Assembly: GCF_000355905.1 (NCBI RefSeq)
Contig: NZ_APLF01000005.1
Span: 62,001 to 126,000 of the forward strand
DNA from: Psychroflexus gondwanensis ACAM 44
Lineage (GTDB): Bacteria; Bacteroidota; Bacteroidia; Flavobacteriales; Flavobacteriaceae
DNA length: 64,000 bases
Direction: 5' to 3'
Below the pieces are notes generated by a model. That model was not told the origin of the DNA. It saw nothing but the letters and a program-made list of their open reading frames with translations, and ran no database searches. This document shows, one piece after another, positions 12,701 through 21,254 of this stretch. A program made the translations under genes and the position numbers. The stretch's first letter is position 1, and each line of letters opens with the position of its first letter.

Positions 12701-14255
12701 AAATCCTTTTTTCAATGGAGAGTTAAGATTACATAAAGCGGGGATGAAAGTTCCATATTTAAATGTAGACTTTAATTTTGATGCTAATTCAAAAATCAGA
12801 TTTGATAATAAAGCGTTTATCTTCGACAACATTGGGCTTACAGATGTAAAATACAAAACGAAGGGTGTTTTAAGTGGTAAAATCACCAATCGTGAATTTA
12901 AAAATTGGAATCTCGATCTAAATATTTCCTCTGATAATTTGGTTGTTCTTGACACCGATTTCAAAGAAGGTAATTTATATTATGGAACTGCATTTATAGA
13001 TGGTAACGCTTCTATTAAAGGTCCCTTGGACGAAATAGAAATAAACGTACAGGCAAAAACACAAAAAAATACGGTGTTTAAAATACCCCTGGATGATTCA
13101 GAATCCTTGGGAGACAATTCCTTCATTTACTTTTTGAGCTTAGAAGACAAACTCTCCAAAGAAGCTGGCCGAGAAATACAATTGAAAGAGGTTAAGGGTT
13201 TAAGTCTTACTTTTGATTTGGATATAACCAGAGATGCTGAAGTTGAAATCGTAGTCGACCCGACCAATGGAAGTAGTTTAAAAGGAAGAGGAGCAGGAAC
13301 TTTGCTTATTGAGATTAACACTAACGGGAAGTTCAAAATGTATGGTGATTTTGTAGCTTATGAGGGAGAATATAATTTTAAATACTCAGGGTTGGTTCAA
13401 AAACGCTTTGAAGTTGTTCCGGGTTCTAACTTAACTTGGAATGGAGATCCTGTTCGCGCTAATATAGATGTTCAAGCAAAATATGTGACGGAAGCCAATC
13501 CGGCAATTTTACTTGAAAACCCAACAGTGAATCGTGAAATCCCTGTGGAAGTTATTATTAATCTCGGAGGTCAAATTGTTCAACCAAATATTGAGTTTAG
13601 CTTAAATTATCCCAATTTATCTTCTGTTGTTAAAAGCGAGTTGGAATATAGAGTACAAGGCAGAGAAAATACTGAATTACAAGCTTTGTCTTTAATTACT
13701 CAAGGTACATTTTACAGTCAGGCAGGACTTGGGCAAAATGCTATTACAGGGAACCTTATTGAGCGAGCTTCAGGGATTGTGGATGATATCATCTCAGAAG
13801 ATGATAACAAATTTAAATTAGGGCTCAATTACCAACAAAACGACAGAAGTCTTACCCAAAATAATTTGGCAGATAGAGTAGGACTTTCCTTGAGGACAAA
13901 AATATCGGATAGAGTTTTAATTAGCGGTAGATTTGGTGTTCCTGTGGGAGGAGTCTCAGAATCTGTAGTTTTTGGAGATGCTGAAATTAACTTTTTGTTG
14001 AATGAAACTGGTAGTTTACGTGCCAACGTTTTTAATAGAGAAAGTGATATTCAGTTTATAGGGGAGGAGCTAGGATATACTCAAGGTATTGAGCTTAGTT
14101 ATACTGTAGATTTCGATACTTTTAAGGAATTGATCAATAAGATTTTGAACGAAGACTACGAGAAGAGGAAAAAAAGTAAAACAATTATTGAGGATAGTGA
14201 AGCTATCGAATTACCTTCCTATATTAAATTCCCTTCCAATAGACCCTCTAATTGA
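9789..14255 (+). CDS. tamB: translocation and assembly module protein TamB (AsmA-like/DUF490)
   Basis: 1488 residues from the ATG at 9789. The frame opens at a TTG 48 bp earlier, but that codon lies in a probable -7 box. An inner-membrane anchor lies at about residues 15-36 (LFTAIILLLLLLVLIFLIPQ). A very long repetitive beta-rich region follows and would form the lipid-conducting groove. The conserved C-terminal DUF490 domain spans about the last 400 residues (KGRGAGTLLIEINTNGKFKM, YNFKYSGLVQKRFEV, SGRFGVPVGG). TamB-like proteins bridge the periplasm and are linked to outer-membrane protein assembly or anterograde phospholipid transport. Its stop overlaps the convergent symporter gene by 8 bp. 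Confidence 0.92.
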   Translation: MKNIELRVFKKIWNFTKKLFTAIILLLLLLVLIFLIPQIQSYYAKKLTTSFNESYNTNLSIKSLKINYKGNIVLNDLLLRDDYDDTIIYAKTLSTSLINIAGFSDNDIHFSNTEFDHLIFKLKQYKNEDEDEFSKFLEKLIDSTSSSDQPFQFKINRVLAYDGEFIVENENISSSPTFSIQNLDFNLSNFKLYGPKLNLNLRRMSGILKQGIIVEDFSTVFEYTPSQMVFQNLYLETPYSQIKGQLQFNYEREDLKYFFDEVNLKATFNNSTLSSTDLRRFYDGFGYGHQISFNGNANGQLNNLNLESLRLKGLAQTNFFGSLKLINSFGDAPFALEASSVDLTTTYGDLIELLPKDLKPNLPDFFKKLGKTKLLGKIDLSKDKLSTILKVNTEIGEASINLNFDDYQNPNAVKYAGFVDVSGFDLASFFDTNSLGITSFNLNVKGSGFTKESLNTLALGKINSIVVNNYNYKNIELNGNLKAPYFNGSLESLDPNFQFAFEGLLDASGEENIFDFRADINYADLYALNIVKRDTVADFKGNLNVNLKGNSIDELKGQLKFNSFEYKNQLDSFQFEELTVVSSFQQNQQTITIDSPDVISGKLVGDFKLTKLPELFSEAIENLYFRSEEDPSKNYQYIDFDIDIYNKIVEVFFPDIEVSANTFIRGSIDASENDFSLNFRSPLIGVYDNTFENINIQIDTNNPLYNSYVEIENILTSYYDINDFNMINVNLKDTLFVRTEFKGGQFQKDNYNLSIYQTLDSENKSTFGFKRSSIVFNDNLWFINKKSNTKNKVEIERGFKNFNIDSISFSSGKQAMLLNGILKDSTFKDLNLKFEDVELADIIPKQDSITFEGTVDGSLDIYQKDNIYSPNLNLVIDKFKFNSIPYGQFLLKANGNKDLSSFDIVSELQLQNESLFKAEGSIFTEENNQYFDVDLNFNKLDLQSFNVFGEDVISNIRGLASGEIDVSGKIQNPFFNGELRLHKAGMKVPYLNVDFNFDANSKIRFDNKAFIFDNIGLTDVKYKTKGVLSGKITNREFKNWNLDLNISSDNLVVLDTDFKEGNLYYGTAFIDGNASIKGPLDEIEINVQAKTQKNTVFKIPLDDSESLGDNSFIYFLSLEDKLSKEAGREIQLKEVKGLSLTFDLDITRDAEVEIVVDPTNGSSLKGRGAGTLLIEINTNGKFKMYGDFVAYEGEYNFKYSGLVQKRFEVVPGSNLTWNGDPVRANIDVQAKYVTEANPAILLENPTVNREIPVEVIINLGGQIVQPNIEFSLNYPNLSSVVKSELEYRVQGRENTELQALSLITQGTFYSQAGLGQNAITGNLIERASGIVDDIISEDDNKFKLGLNYQQNDRSLTQNNLADRVGLSLRTKISDRVLISGRFGVPVGGVSESVVFGDAEINFLLNETGSLRANVFNRESDIQFIGEELGYTQGIELSYTVDFDTFKELINKILNEDYEKRKKSKTIIEDSEAIELPSYIKFPSNRPSN

Positions 14256-15972
14256 TTATTCGTTTCCAGTTTGCAATCAATATTCCTATAGACAATAGGC
14301 ATATACTTGAGGCGATTCCAAATAATAAAAAATCTTTGTAGATAAGGTACCCTGTTGCGAATAGAGCAGCATAAACTCCACAAACTCCACAGGCAAATCC
14401 AATAAATTTATATTTAAAGTTTTTATATTTATTGGAGCCATCATAAATCCTTTCTTCAAAAGCTTTTATGGTACCCTCGTCAGTTGGTTTTGTAAGTAAA
14501 CTTACTGAGACCCAAACAATGGTAGTCACTACAACTCCAAATATAAGCTCAACGTAAGATTCTATGTCCCATAGAGCGAAAGATTTGCCAATAAAGAAAA
14601 CAACGGCAATTATAAATGAGGACAGCATTGCTGCAATTTCACTGTACGGGTTTATTCTGTTCCAAAACCATCTTAAGATAAAAAGTAAACCTGTTCCAGC
14701 TCCAATTTGGAGTAGTAGGTCAAAAGCTTCTTTTGCTTCTTCCAAAACAAGTGCTAATAGTGCGGAGCAAATCATCATGACCAAGGTGGAGAGTCGTCCA
14801 ACTAGGACTTTATTAAATTCTGAAGCTTCAGGTTTTAAGAATCTTACGTAAAAGTCGTTTACAACATAGCTACTTCCCCAGTTTAGATGAGTTGAAATTG
14901 TACTCATGAATGCAGCAATCAAAGAGGTGACCACAAGTCCTAAGAGACCCGATGGCAAATACGATAACATTGCAGCATAAGCCAAATCATCTTTGATGTA
15001 ATTTTCATCGAGATTCGGAAATGCAGCGGCCAAACTTGAAAGATCTGGAAAAATGACAAGAGACGCTAGGCCAATTATAATCCACGGCCAAGGTCTTACA
15101 GCGTAGTGAACTACAGTAAAAAGCAAGGTCGCCAAAGTGGCATGTCTTGTATTTTTAGCTGCCAGCATTCTCTGCACGATATAACCACCACCACCAGGTT
15201 CTGCGCCTGGATACCAAACACTCCACCATTGAACAGCGAGAGGAACAATAAGAATTGGGATGTAAACTTCTGGATTAGAAAAATCTGGAAACAAAGAGGT
15301 TTTGCTTTGAACTTCAGGAATAGAAAGTAATTGGTCAATTCCGCCAATTTCTGGCATTTGTACAATGTATATGGTAGCCCAAACACTTCCAGTAATAGCT
15401 ATTGCAAATTGAACAAAGTCTGTAAGGATAACCCCTTTGAGGCCACCGAGCATGGAGTAGAGAACAGTTATGGAACAAGATACGACCAATGATTCAACAG
15501 CAGAAAAATCGAACATGACGTGTCCAATTTTAATAGCCGCTAAACAGACGGTGGCCATGATCACAATATTGAAGAAGACGCCTAAATAGATGGCTCGGAA
15601 GCCTCTTAAGAATGCAGCGCTTTTTCCACTATATCTAAGTTCGTAGAACTCTAGGTCGGTAGTTATTTCACTTTTTCGCCAAAGTTTTGAATAAAAAAAC
15701 ACCGTTAACATACCTGTTAATAGGAAACTCCACCATACCCAATTGCCATAAACACCGTCGTTTCTCACAATACCAGCGACAAGGCCAGGAGTGTCTGCAG
15801 CAAAGGTTGTAGCCACCATTGAGATTCCCAACAACCACCACGACATGTTCCTACCAGAAAGGAAAAAGTTTTTAGCACTCTTTCCACTTTTTTTGGAAAC
15901 ATAGATACCAATCCCTAAGCTTATAACAAAAAAAGCAATAATAATACTCCAGTCTACAAAGCTTAGTAACAT
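14248..15972 (-). CDS. sodium:solute symporter family (SSS) transporter
   Basis: 574 residues with about 13-14 hydrophobic helices. SSS family features include VDWSIIIAFFVISLGIGIYV at the N-terminus, FFLSGRNMSWWLLGISMVAT in the TM1-TM2 region with residues typical of the sodium site, SMLGGLKGVILTDFVQ and the mid-protein LIAAFMSTISTHLNWGSSY. Substrate not evident; sugars, amino or organic acids and sialic acid are all known in the family. It lies 4 bp after ridA and is probably co-transcribed as lptD-ridA-symporter. Confidence 0.88.
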   Translation of the reverse strand: MLLSFVDWSIIIAFFVISLGIGIYVSKKSGKSAKNFFLSGRNMSWWLLGISMVATTFAADTPGLVAGIVRNDGVYGNWVWWSFLLTGMLTVFFYSKLWRKSEITTDLEFYELRYSGKSAAFLRGFRAIYLGVFFNIVIMATVCLAAIKIGHVMFDFSAVESLVVSCSITVLYSMLGGLKGVILTDFVQFAIAITGSVWATIYIVQMPEIGGIDQLLSIPEVQSKTSLFPDFSNPEVYIPILIVPLAVQWWSVWYPGAEPGGGGYIVQRMLAAKNTRHATLATLLFTVVHYAVRPWPWIIIGLASLVIFPDLSSLAAAFPNLDENYIKDDLAYAAMLSYLPSGLLGLVVTSLIAAFMSTISTHLNWGSSYVVNDFYVRFLKPEASEFNKVLVGRLSTLVMMICSALLALVLEEAKEAFDLLLQIGAGTGLLFILRWFWNRINPYSEIAAMLSSFIIAVVFFIGKSFALWDIESYVELIFGVVVTTIVWVSVSLLTKPTDEGTIKAFEERIYDGSNKYKNFKYKFIGFACGVCGVYAALFATGYLIYKDFLLFGIASSICLLSIGILIANWKRIIN

Positions 15973-15976
15973 AATG

Positions 15977-16360
15977 CTATTTATTATACGCGATAAAACT
16001 GATCTCTACATTAGCATTTTTAGGTAATTTGGCGACTTGTACGGTTTCTCTTGCGGGAGCCGTATCTTCATCAAAATAGCTGCCGTAAGTAGCATTAATT
16101 TTTGAAAAATCATCCATATTGGATATAAAAATGGAAGCTTTTATAACATGATTGAAATCCATTTTTGCAGCTTCTAATATGGCTTCTAGACTTTTCATAA
16201 CCCGGTGTGTTTCTATTTCAATAGAGTCAAATTGGGTTTCTCCTGTCTCTGGATCAATTGCAATCTGTCCGGATGTATATAAGAATCCGTTGATGAGCAC
16301 AGCTTGATTATAAGGTCCAATTGGAGAGGCTGCGTGCTTTGTTTTAATAATTTCTTTCAT
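15977..16360 (-). CDS. ridA: RidA-family enamine/imine deaminase
   Basis: 127 residues, the normal size of a trimeric RidA (YjgF/YER057c/UK114). Members hydrolyse reactive 2-aminoacrylate and related imines released by PLP enzymes. Seen: AASPIGPYNQAV near 11-22, LYTSGQIAIDPETG near 27-40 and the signature PARETVQVAKLPKNANVEI near 102-120 with the active-site arginine. Cytosolic. It sits 5 bp downstream of lptD and 4 bp upstream of the symporter. Confidence 0.95.
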   Translation of the reverse strand: MKEIIKTKHAASPIGPYNQAVLINGFLYTSGQIAIDPETGETQFDSIEIETHRVMKSLEAILEAAKMDFNHVIKASIFISNMDDFSKINATYGSYFDEDTAPARETVQVAKLPKNANVEISFIAYNK

Positions 16361-16365
16361 AATGA

Positions 16366-19050
16366 TTATTGTAAAGTTCTATCTCGTTCTCTGTTTCTAT
16401 CGTATTTCACATCTTGTAAAATATTGGATTTAATACCTATAAAGAAAAACCAGGATCTACGCACCCCAAATGGAGTCCAGTTAAAACTCATTTGCCAACT
16501 CTTTAAATCTTTAGCAAATCTTAACTGTGTAAAAGAGAATCCCTTATTTCTCAAATCATAACCAGAGGACACACCAACATTCCAAGTAGGGGATAATTCT
16601 ACATCTCCAGAAAACATAATCGAGTGGGAGCTTATTTCATTCTCCCTAGCAGTGTTAGAGTAGGTCATGGTGTATGATAAATTCAGATTCCAAGGAATAG
16701 CATAGTTGTAAAATTCATTTTCATCACTCACTGGTTCTTTGTCTGGATTTGGACGATTCAGCATCTCACTAGTTCCAAAAAGATCATCGGGTCTCCCTCC
16801 GTTAAGATAGCTTTCAGAGTCAAAATCCTCTTCTTCCTCTTCTTCTCCTTCTTTTTTCTGAAAATCTTTGTTCGATAAAGAATAACTAAAACTGGCATTA
16901 CCTCTAGTCAATCTGAATAAACTTCCTCCGTTATTAATATTGAGTTTATCTATCCTTCTATTGTTGCTATTCAAAGCATACATGTCTAGAGTACCTAAAA
17001 AGTTGATGGCCAGTTTATCTTGGACAATTGGTAAGGTTCCTCTTAAAGAAAGTGGGCTTAAATTGAGAGAGTCTGTAGCAAAATTATAGTTGGTGCTTAT
17101 TCCGAAATTACTAAGGAGCATCACTTTTTTAAACCGTTCGTCACCGGAGAGAGTAGAGTCTTTTTTACGAACTTTAGCTTCCAAATCATTGGTAATATTG
17201 AAAGACATACTACTAGAAAATTGATTTCCTGGAGCTCCGTTCAGGGTACCTTCAAACCTAGAATATTCAACTACTTCATCTTCTAGGCCAGCAATTCCTG
17301 TTCTTACATACTCATCATAATATTGGTCGAAAGCTGGGTTTATATTATAGGAAACGGAAGGTCTAATAACATGCCTTATAGCTTTAATTTTGTTATCATC
17401 TCCAAAAGGAAACATTCCATAAACTGTTGTTCCTACTGAGGTTGAAAAGTCATAAGTTCTATAGGAATCAAATCCAGTGATTGTATCCCTTTCTACTTGG
17501 CGCAGCTGCTCGTCAAAGCGTTGTTCAAAAGTTTTGAGGGTCCATACCTCATTGTAATTGGCACTTGTACTAACACTAAAATGATCAAATATTTTGAAGT
17601 TAGTAGAAATAGGGATAGTATGCCTTGCCCCAACATCCGCTCCCTCAAACATCTCAGGTTGAAAGAAAAGGGAGTCTGTAGTGGTTATTCTATTTTCTGC
17701 TCTTACGTTATACTGAAGGTTTATATTTTGGATAGCCCCCTTTTTGGTTCCATTATTAGGTTCAAAAGGAAAAATCCTACCAACACTAAATTGGAGAGTG
17801 GGTAAAGTCAGGTTGATGACTTCGGTATTGGTATTTTGGTTATGGGTTGCTGAAATGTTCAAATTCATACCCAGCTCTCCTTCAAATGATTTTGAATACG
17901 ATACTGAAGAATTCAATGTGTTGTTCAAAAAATTACCAGTATTATTTTGATTTACAGATTGTTGATAGTAATCACTCGAGCCTAGATTTACAGAAGCCGA
18001 AAATCTTGAAGATGGATTTGATTTTTGATCTTGGCTGTGGCTCCACCTTAAATTATAAACAGTGGTTTCGCTAAAATCTGGAAAACCGCGTTCTTCCAGA
18101 AGCAATTTTTCATATCTAAGGGCAATATTTCCATTGAATCGATAACGGACATTATAATTGCTTTCTAGCCGTAAACCGTAACTTCCATTGGTGTAATAAT
18201 CTCCTTGCACAGCTAAATCTGCATTATCACTTATCGCAAAATAATAACCTCCATTTTGAAGAAAGAATCCTCGATTTCTGTTCTCTCCATACGAGGGTAT
18301 AATAAATCCAGACGACTGTTTATCTGTTAAAGGGAAATACCCAAAAGGAAGCCCTAGAGGAGTTGGAACATCGGCGATATACATGTTTACAAATCCAGTA
18401 ACAATTTTGCTATCAGGGACGAATTTTATTTTTCTGGCGAAGAAGTAATAATCCGCATCGTCAACATCTTCTGCAGTTGTAAATTTAGCATTGGCCAGGT
18501 AATAAATGGAATCATTCTGTCGTTTTGAAATTTCACCCTTTACTTTAAAGCCTCCTTGTTCTGTCCTAGAATTGAAGACCAAGGCCTTTTGCGTTTTGAA
18601 ATTAAAGATTAAACTGTCGGGTTCTATAAGGTTGTCTCCTTGTTTAAAGGTGGGCATTTGAGTGTATGCCCCAGTGGAATCGACAATACCAGCAGCAAAA
18701 ACTTCTTGACTTTTATTATCAAGTATAATTCTACCAGCAGTTATAACCATATCACCATAAATGACTTCGGCTTTATTATATAAATACATCTTATTTTCCT
18801 TCCTAGATAATCTTTTGTAATCTTTTGCAAAAGCATCTACTACATCGGTAAGGGTTTCTCTTTTCTTGTTGACTGTAGTTTGTGGAAGTGTGTCTCCTAT
18901 AGTAAATCTTATGGTTTGGGTTAAAGAGTCTACTCGATTTTTAATGAGATAGCCCAAATCTGAGTCCTTAGAATCTTTTTCTTGTCCATACAGGCCAAAG
19001 TTGATAAAAAGTCCTATCAAAAAAAGTATGTGAAGTAAGTTTGTACGCAA
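16366..19050 (-). CDS. lptD: outer-membrane LPS-assembly protein LptD (OstA family)
   Basis: About 894 residues from a TTG at 19050. The frame opens at TTG 19098, but that codon overlaps a TAATTTTG -7-like box. Starting at 19050 gives a clean signal peptide (RTNLLHILFLIGLFINFGLYGQ, in two parts: charged start, hydrophobic core). Domains: an OstA/LptA-like jellyroll (about 80-260: YLYNKAEVIYGDMVITAGRI) and an LptD beta-barrel (PLGLPFGYFPLTDKQSSGFI onward) ending in the aromatic-rich SWFFFIGIKSNI. LptD inserts lipopolysaccharide into the outer leaflet with LptE. First gene of the lptD-ridA-symporter set. Confidence 0.88.
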   Translation of the reverse strand: MRTNLLHILFLIGLFINFGLYGQEKDSKDSDLGYLIKNRVDSLTQTIRFTIGDTLPQTTVNKKRETLTDVVDAFAKDYKRLSRKENKMYLYNKAEVIYGDMVITAGRIILDNKSQEVFAAGIVDSTGAYTQMPTFKQGDNLIEPDSLIFNFKTQKALVFNSRTEQGGFKVKGEISKRQNDSIYYLANAKFTTAEDVDDADYYFFARKIKFVPDSKIVTGFVNMYIADVPTPLGLPFGYFPLTDKQSSGFIIPSYGENRNRGFFLQNGGYYFAISDNADLAVQGDYYTNGSYGLRLESNYNVRYRFNGNIALRYEKLLLEERGFPDFSETTVYNLRWSHSQDQKSNPSSRFSASVNLGSSDYYQQSVNQNNTGNFLNNTLNSSVSYSKSFEGELGMNLNISATHNQNTNTEVINLTLPTLQFSVGRIFPFEPNNGTKKGAIQNINLQYNVRAENRITTTDSLFFQPEMFEGADVGARHTIPISTNFKIFDHFSVSTSANYNEVWTLKTFEQRFDEQLRQVERDTITGFDSYRTYDFSTSVGTTVYGMFPFGDDNKIKAIRHVIRPSVSYNINPAFDQYYDEYVRTGIAGLEDEVVEYSRFEGTLNGAPGNQFSSSMSFNITNDLEAKVRKKDSTLSGDERFKKVMLLSNFGISTNYNFATDSLNLSPLSLRGTLPIVQDKLAINFLGTLDMYALNSNNRRIDKLNINNGGSLFRLTRGNASFSYSLSNKDFQKKEGEEEEEEDFDSESYLNGGRPDDLFGTSEMLNRPNPDKEPVSDENEFYNYAIPWNLNLSYTMTYSNTARENEISSHSIMFSGDVELSPTWNVGVSSGYDLRNKGFSFTQLRFAKDLKSWQMSFNWTPFGVRRSWFFFIGIKSNILQDVKYDRNRERDRTLQ

Positions 19051-19095
19051 TGCTTTTGTACTATTTTTGTAAAAGTGGCCTATGTTTTGAAGCCT

Positions 19096-19103
19096 CAAAA
19101 TTA
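19096..19103 (-). promoter_or_regulatory. putative -7 box for lptD
   Basis: Reads TAATTTTG on the minus strand, a match to TAnnTTTG. It overlaps the most upstream possible start codon of lptD (TTG at 19098) and therefore supports the downstream TTG at 19050. No good -33 element is visible. Confidence 0.35.
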
Positions 19104-19161
19104 CATTTTATTTTTATGCTACCTATAAAACTTTTAAATATCATCATCTATAATCAAATCT

Positions 19162-20277
19162 ATGTTTAGAACTAACTATAGTCTCCAACTAATATTGCTT
19201 TGCTTTCTTCTAGTGGCGATACCTATCGACTCTATTTCCCAGTCCAAAAATAAGAAGTTTGTTGTTATACTTGACGCAGGACATGGGGGTAAAGATTCAG
19301 GAAATACCGGAAATAATTATTTGGAAAAGGATATAGCCTTAAGTATTGCACTAAAGATCGGTAAACAATTAGAAAAATATGATGACTTACAAGTCATTTA
19401 TACTAGGAAAAAAGATGTTTTTATTCCACTGGATAAAAGGGCAGAAATCGCTAATAAAGCTTCTGCAGACCTATTTGTTTCGATCCATTGTAACGGCGTA
19501 AATAATAGTTCTCCTTCTGGAACTGAAACTTTTGTTTTGGGTCTTCATAGAAACCAAGATAACCTTGAGGTTGCAATGAAAGAAAACTCAGTTATCAAAT
19601 TTGAAGATAACTATGAAGTTAAATACGATGGCTTTGATCCAGATTCCCCCGAATCTTATATCGGTTTTACTATCATGCAAGAGGAGTTTTTAGATCAAAG
19701 TGCCTTACTGGCAGATTTTGTTCAAAAACAATTTCAAAGTACATTGAAAATGAAAAATAGGGGGGTAAAACAGGCTGGTTTTCTTGTCTTAAGAGAGACT
19801 TATATGCCAAGTGTACTAATTGAAACTGGATTTTTGACTAATGATGCCGAAGGAGCTTTCTTAAATTCAAATAATGGTCAAGATCAATTGGCCGATGCCA
19901 TAGTCGATGGGATTAATGATTACAAAAACATTATCAATATTACGGCATTAGAATCAGAACTGAATGAATATAAAGTAAGCTCTAGCGATGTTATTGAAGA
20001 TTTCGAAGCTATTACTTTTAAAATTCAATTAGCAGCAAGCTCAAGAAAAATAGATCCTAAACCAGAAAATTTTAAGAGACTAAATCCTATAAGTAGAAAT
20101 CAGGAAAATGATCTTTTCAAGTATTATTTTGGTCAGACTAACAACTATATGAGTGCTCAAACTCTTAAAGATAAAGCTAAAGCTGAAGGGTATACTTCGG
20201 CATTTGTTGTTGCTTTTGATTCTACTGGAAACAAAATATCTATAAAAGAAGCTTTGAATACTAGAGTTAACAACTAG
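19162..20277 (+). CDS. N-acetylmuramoyl-L-alanine amidase (Amidase_3) with C-terminal extension
   Basis: 371 residues. Signal peptide at about 1-27 (LILLCFLLVAIPIDSISQ). The zinc amidase domain (about 32-255) shows VILDAGHGGKDSGNTG with the first zinc His, then YLEKDIALSIA with the zinc Glu, ADLFVSIHCNG with the second His and PSVLIETGFLTN with the catalytic Glu. These enzymes cleave the amide between MurNAc and the stem peptide and separate daughter cells. The C-terminal 100 residues (from about 285, ITFKIQLAASSRK) look like a small SPOR-like domain. It is divergent from lptD. Confidence 0.92.
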   Translation: MFRTNYSLQLILLCFLLVAIPIDSISQSKNKKFVVILDAGHGGKDSGNTGNNYLEKDIALSIALKIGKQLEKYDDLQVIYTRKKDVFIPLDKRAEIANKASADLFVSIHCNGVNNSSPSGTETFVLGLHRNQDNLEVAMKENSVIKFEDNYEVKYDGFDPDSPESYIGFTIMQEEFLDQSALLADFVQKQFQSTLKMKNRGVKQAGFLVLRETYMPSVLIETGFLTNDAEGAFLNSNNGQDQLADAIVDGINDYKNIINITALESELNEYKVSSSDVIEDFEAITFKIQLAASSRKIDPKPENFKRLNPISRNQENDLFKYYFGQTNNYMSAQTLKDKAKAEGYTSAFVVAFDSTGNKISIKEALNTRVNN

Positions 20278-20320
20278 TTTTTGATCAAAGTTTACTACAT
20301 TTGAACTAAATTTAAAGCAC

Positions 20321-21217
20321 TTGAAAAAAGAACTAAAAGTTGGCATTTTAGCCATAGTTGCCGTCGGACTTCTCATTTTTGGTTATAATTTCCTAAAAGG
20401 GAATAATGTATTTAGCTCATCTAGAGTTTTTTACGCTGTTTACGATAATGTTGAGGGGCTTAGTGCTTCCGCACCTGTTTCTATTAACGGATTTCAAGTG
20501 GGAACCGTTACCGACATTAGCTTTATGAAAAGTGGACAATTGTTGGTAGAAATGAATATCAATAATGATTTTAATTTTTCAAAATCCAGCATAGCCCAAA
20601 TATACGGAGGGGGACTGATAGGTGGGAAGTCTATGCAGATAGAACTTGATAATACATCCACAGAAGCAGCAAAATCTGGTGACACGCTTCAATCTTCTGT
20701 AGAAGAGGGGTTAATTGAGCTGGTGAATGAAAAGCTTACACCTCTAAAAGACAAAATCTCCAATGCTGTAGTTGAAATCGATACCTTATTGACTTCTATT
20801 AATTATGTTTTTGATGTTAACACTAGAAATAATTTAAGAAATTCATTCAAGAATTTGAATGAGACATTCACTACCTTGAATCTTTCTACTAAAAAAATTG
20901 AAGGCGTCTTAAATTCAAACACCGATAATATTAATTCAACCATTGAAAACTTTAGAACAACATCAGATAATCTGTCAAAAATGTCTGATACCCTCTCTAA
21001 AATCGAATTTAATAGAATTGTTCAAAATGCCGATGAAACTCTGTTAAACCTGAAAGAAATTTCAAACAAATTGAAAAATGGCGATGGAAGTTTGGGTAAA
21101 TTGATGAATGATGATCAGATGTATATCAATTTAGAAAATGCAACCAAAGAACTAGAAGAATTATTAAGTGATATCAAATTGAACCCTAAACGTTATGTTC
21201 ATTTTTCTATCTGGTAA
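20321..21217 (+). CDS. MlaD/MCE-domain protein
   Basis: 298 residues read from a TTG start. One N-terminal membrane helix (VGILAIVAVGLLIFGYNFLKG, residues 6-26) precedes an MCE domain at about 38-115 (YAVYDNVEGLSASAPVSING, FQVGTVTDISF, YGGGLIGGKSMQIEL). The remainder is helical with coiled-coil character. MCE proteins bind lipid as periplasmic hexamers attached to an ABC transporter for phospholipid or other hydrophobic traffic. No Mla ATPase/permease lies beside it here. A TACATTTG -7-like box (20296-20303) sits 17 bp before the start. Confidence 0.9.
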   Translation: MKKELKVGILAIVAVGLLIFGYNFLKGNNVFSSSRVFYAVYDNVEGLSASAPVSINGFQVGTVTDISFMKSGQLLVEMNINNDFNFSKSSIAQIYGGGLIGGKSMQIELDNTSTEAAKSGDTLQSSVEEGLIELVNEKLTPLKDKISNAVVEIDTLLTSINYVFDVNTRNNLRNSFKNLNETFTTLNLSTKKIEGVLNSNTDNINSTIENFRTTSDNLSKMSDTLSKIEFNRIVQNADETLLNLKEISNKLKNGDGSLGKLMNDDQMYINLENATKELEELLSDIKLNPKRYVHFSIW

Positions 21218-21254
21218 GAATAACGTTAAATATAAAAATCTCGAAGATTAAATT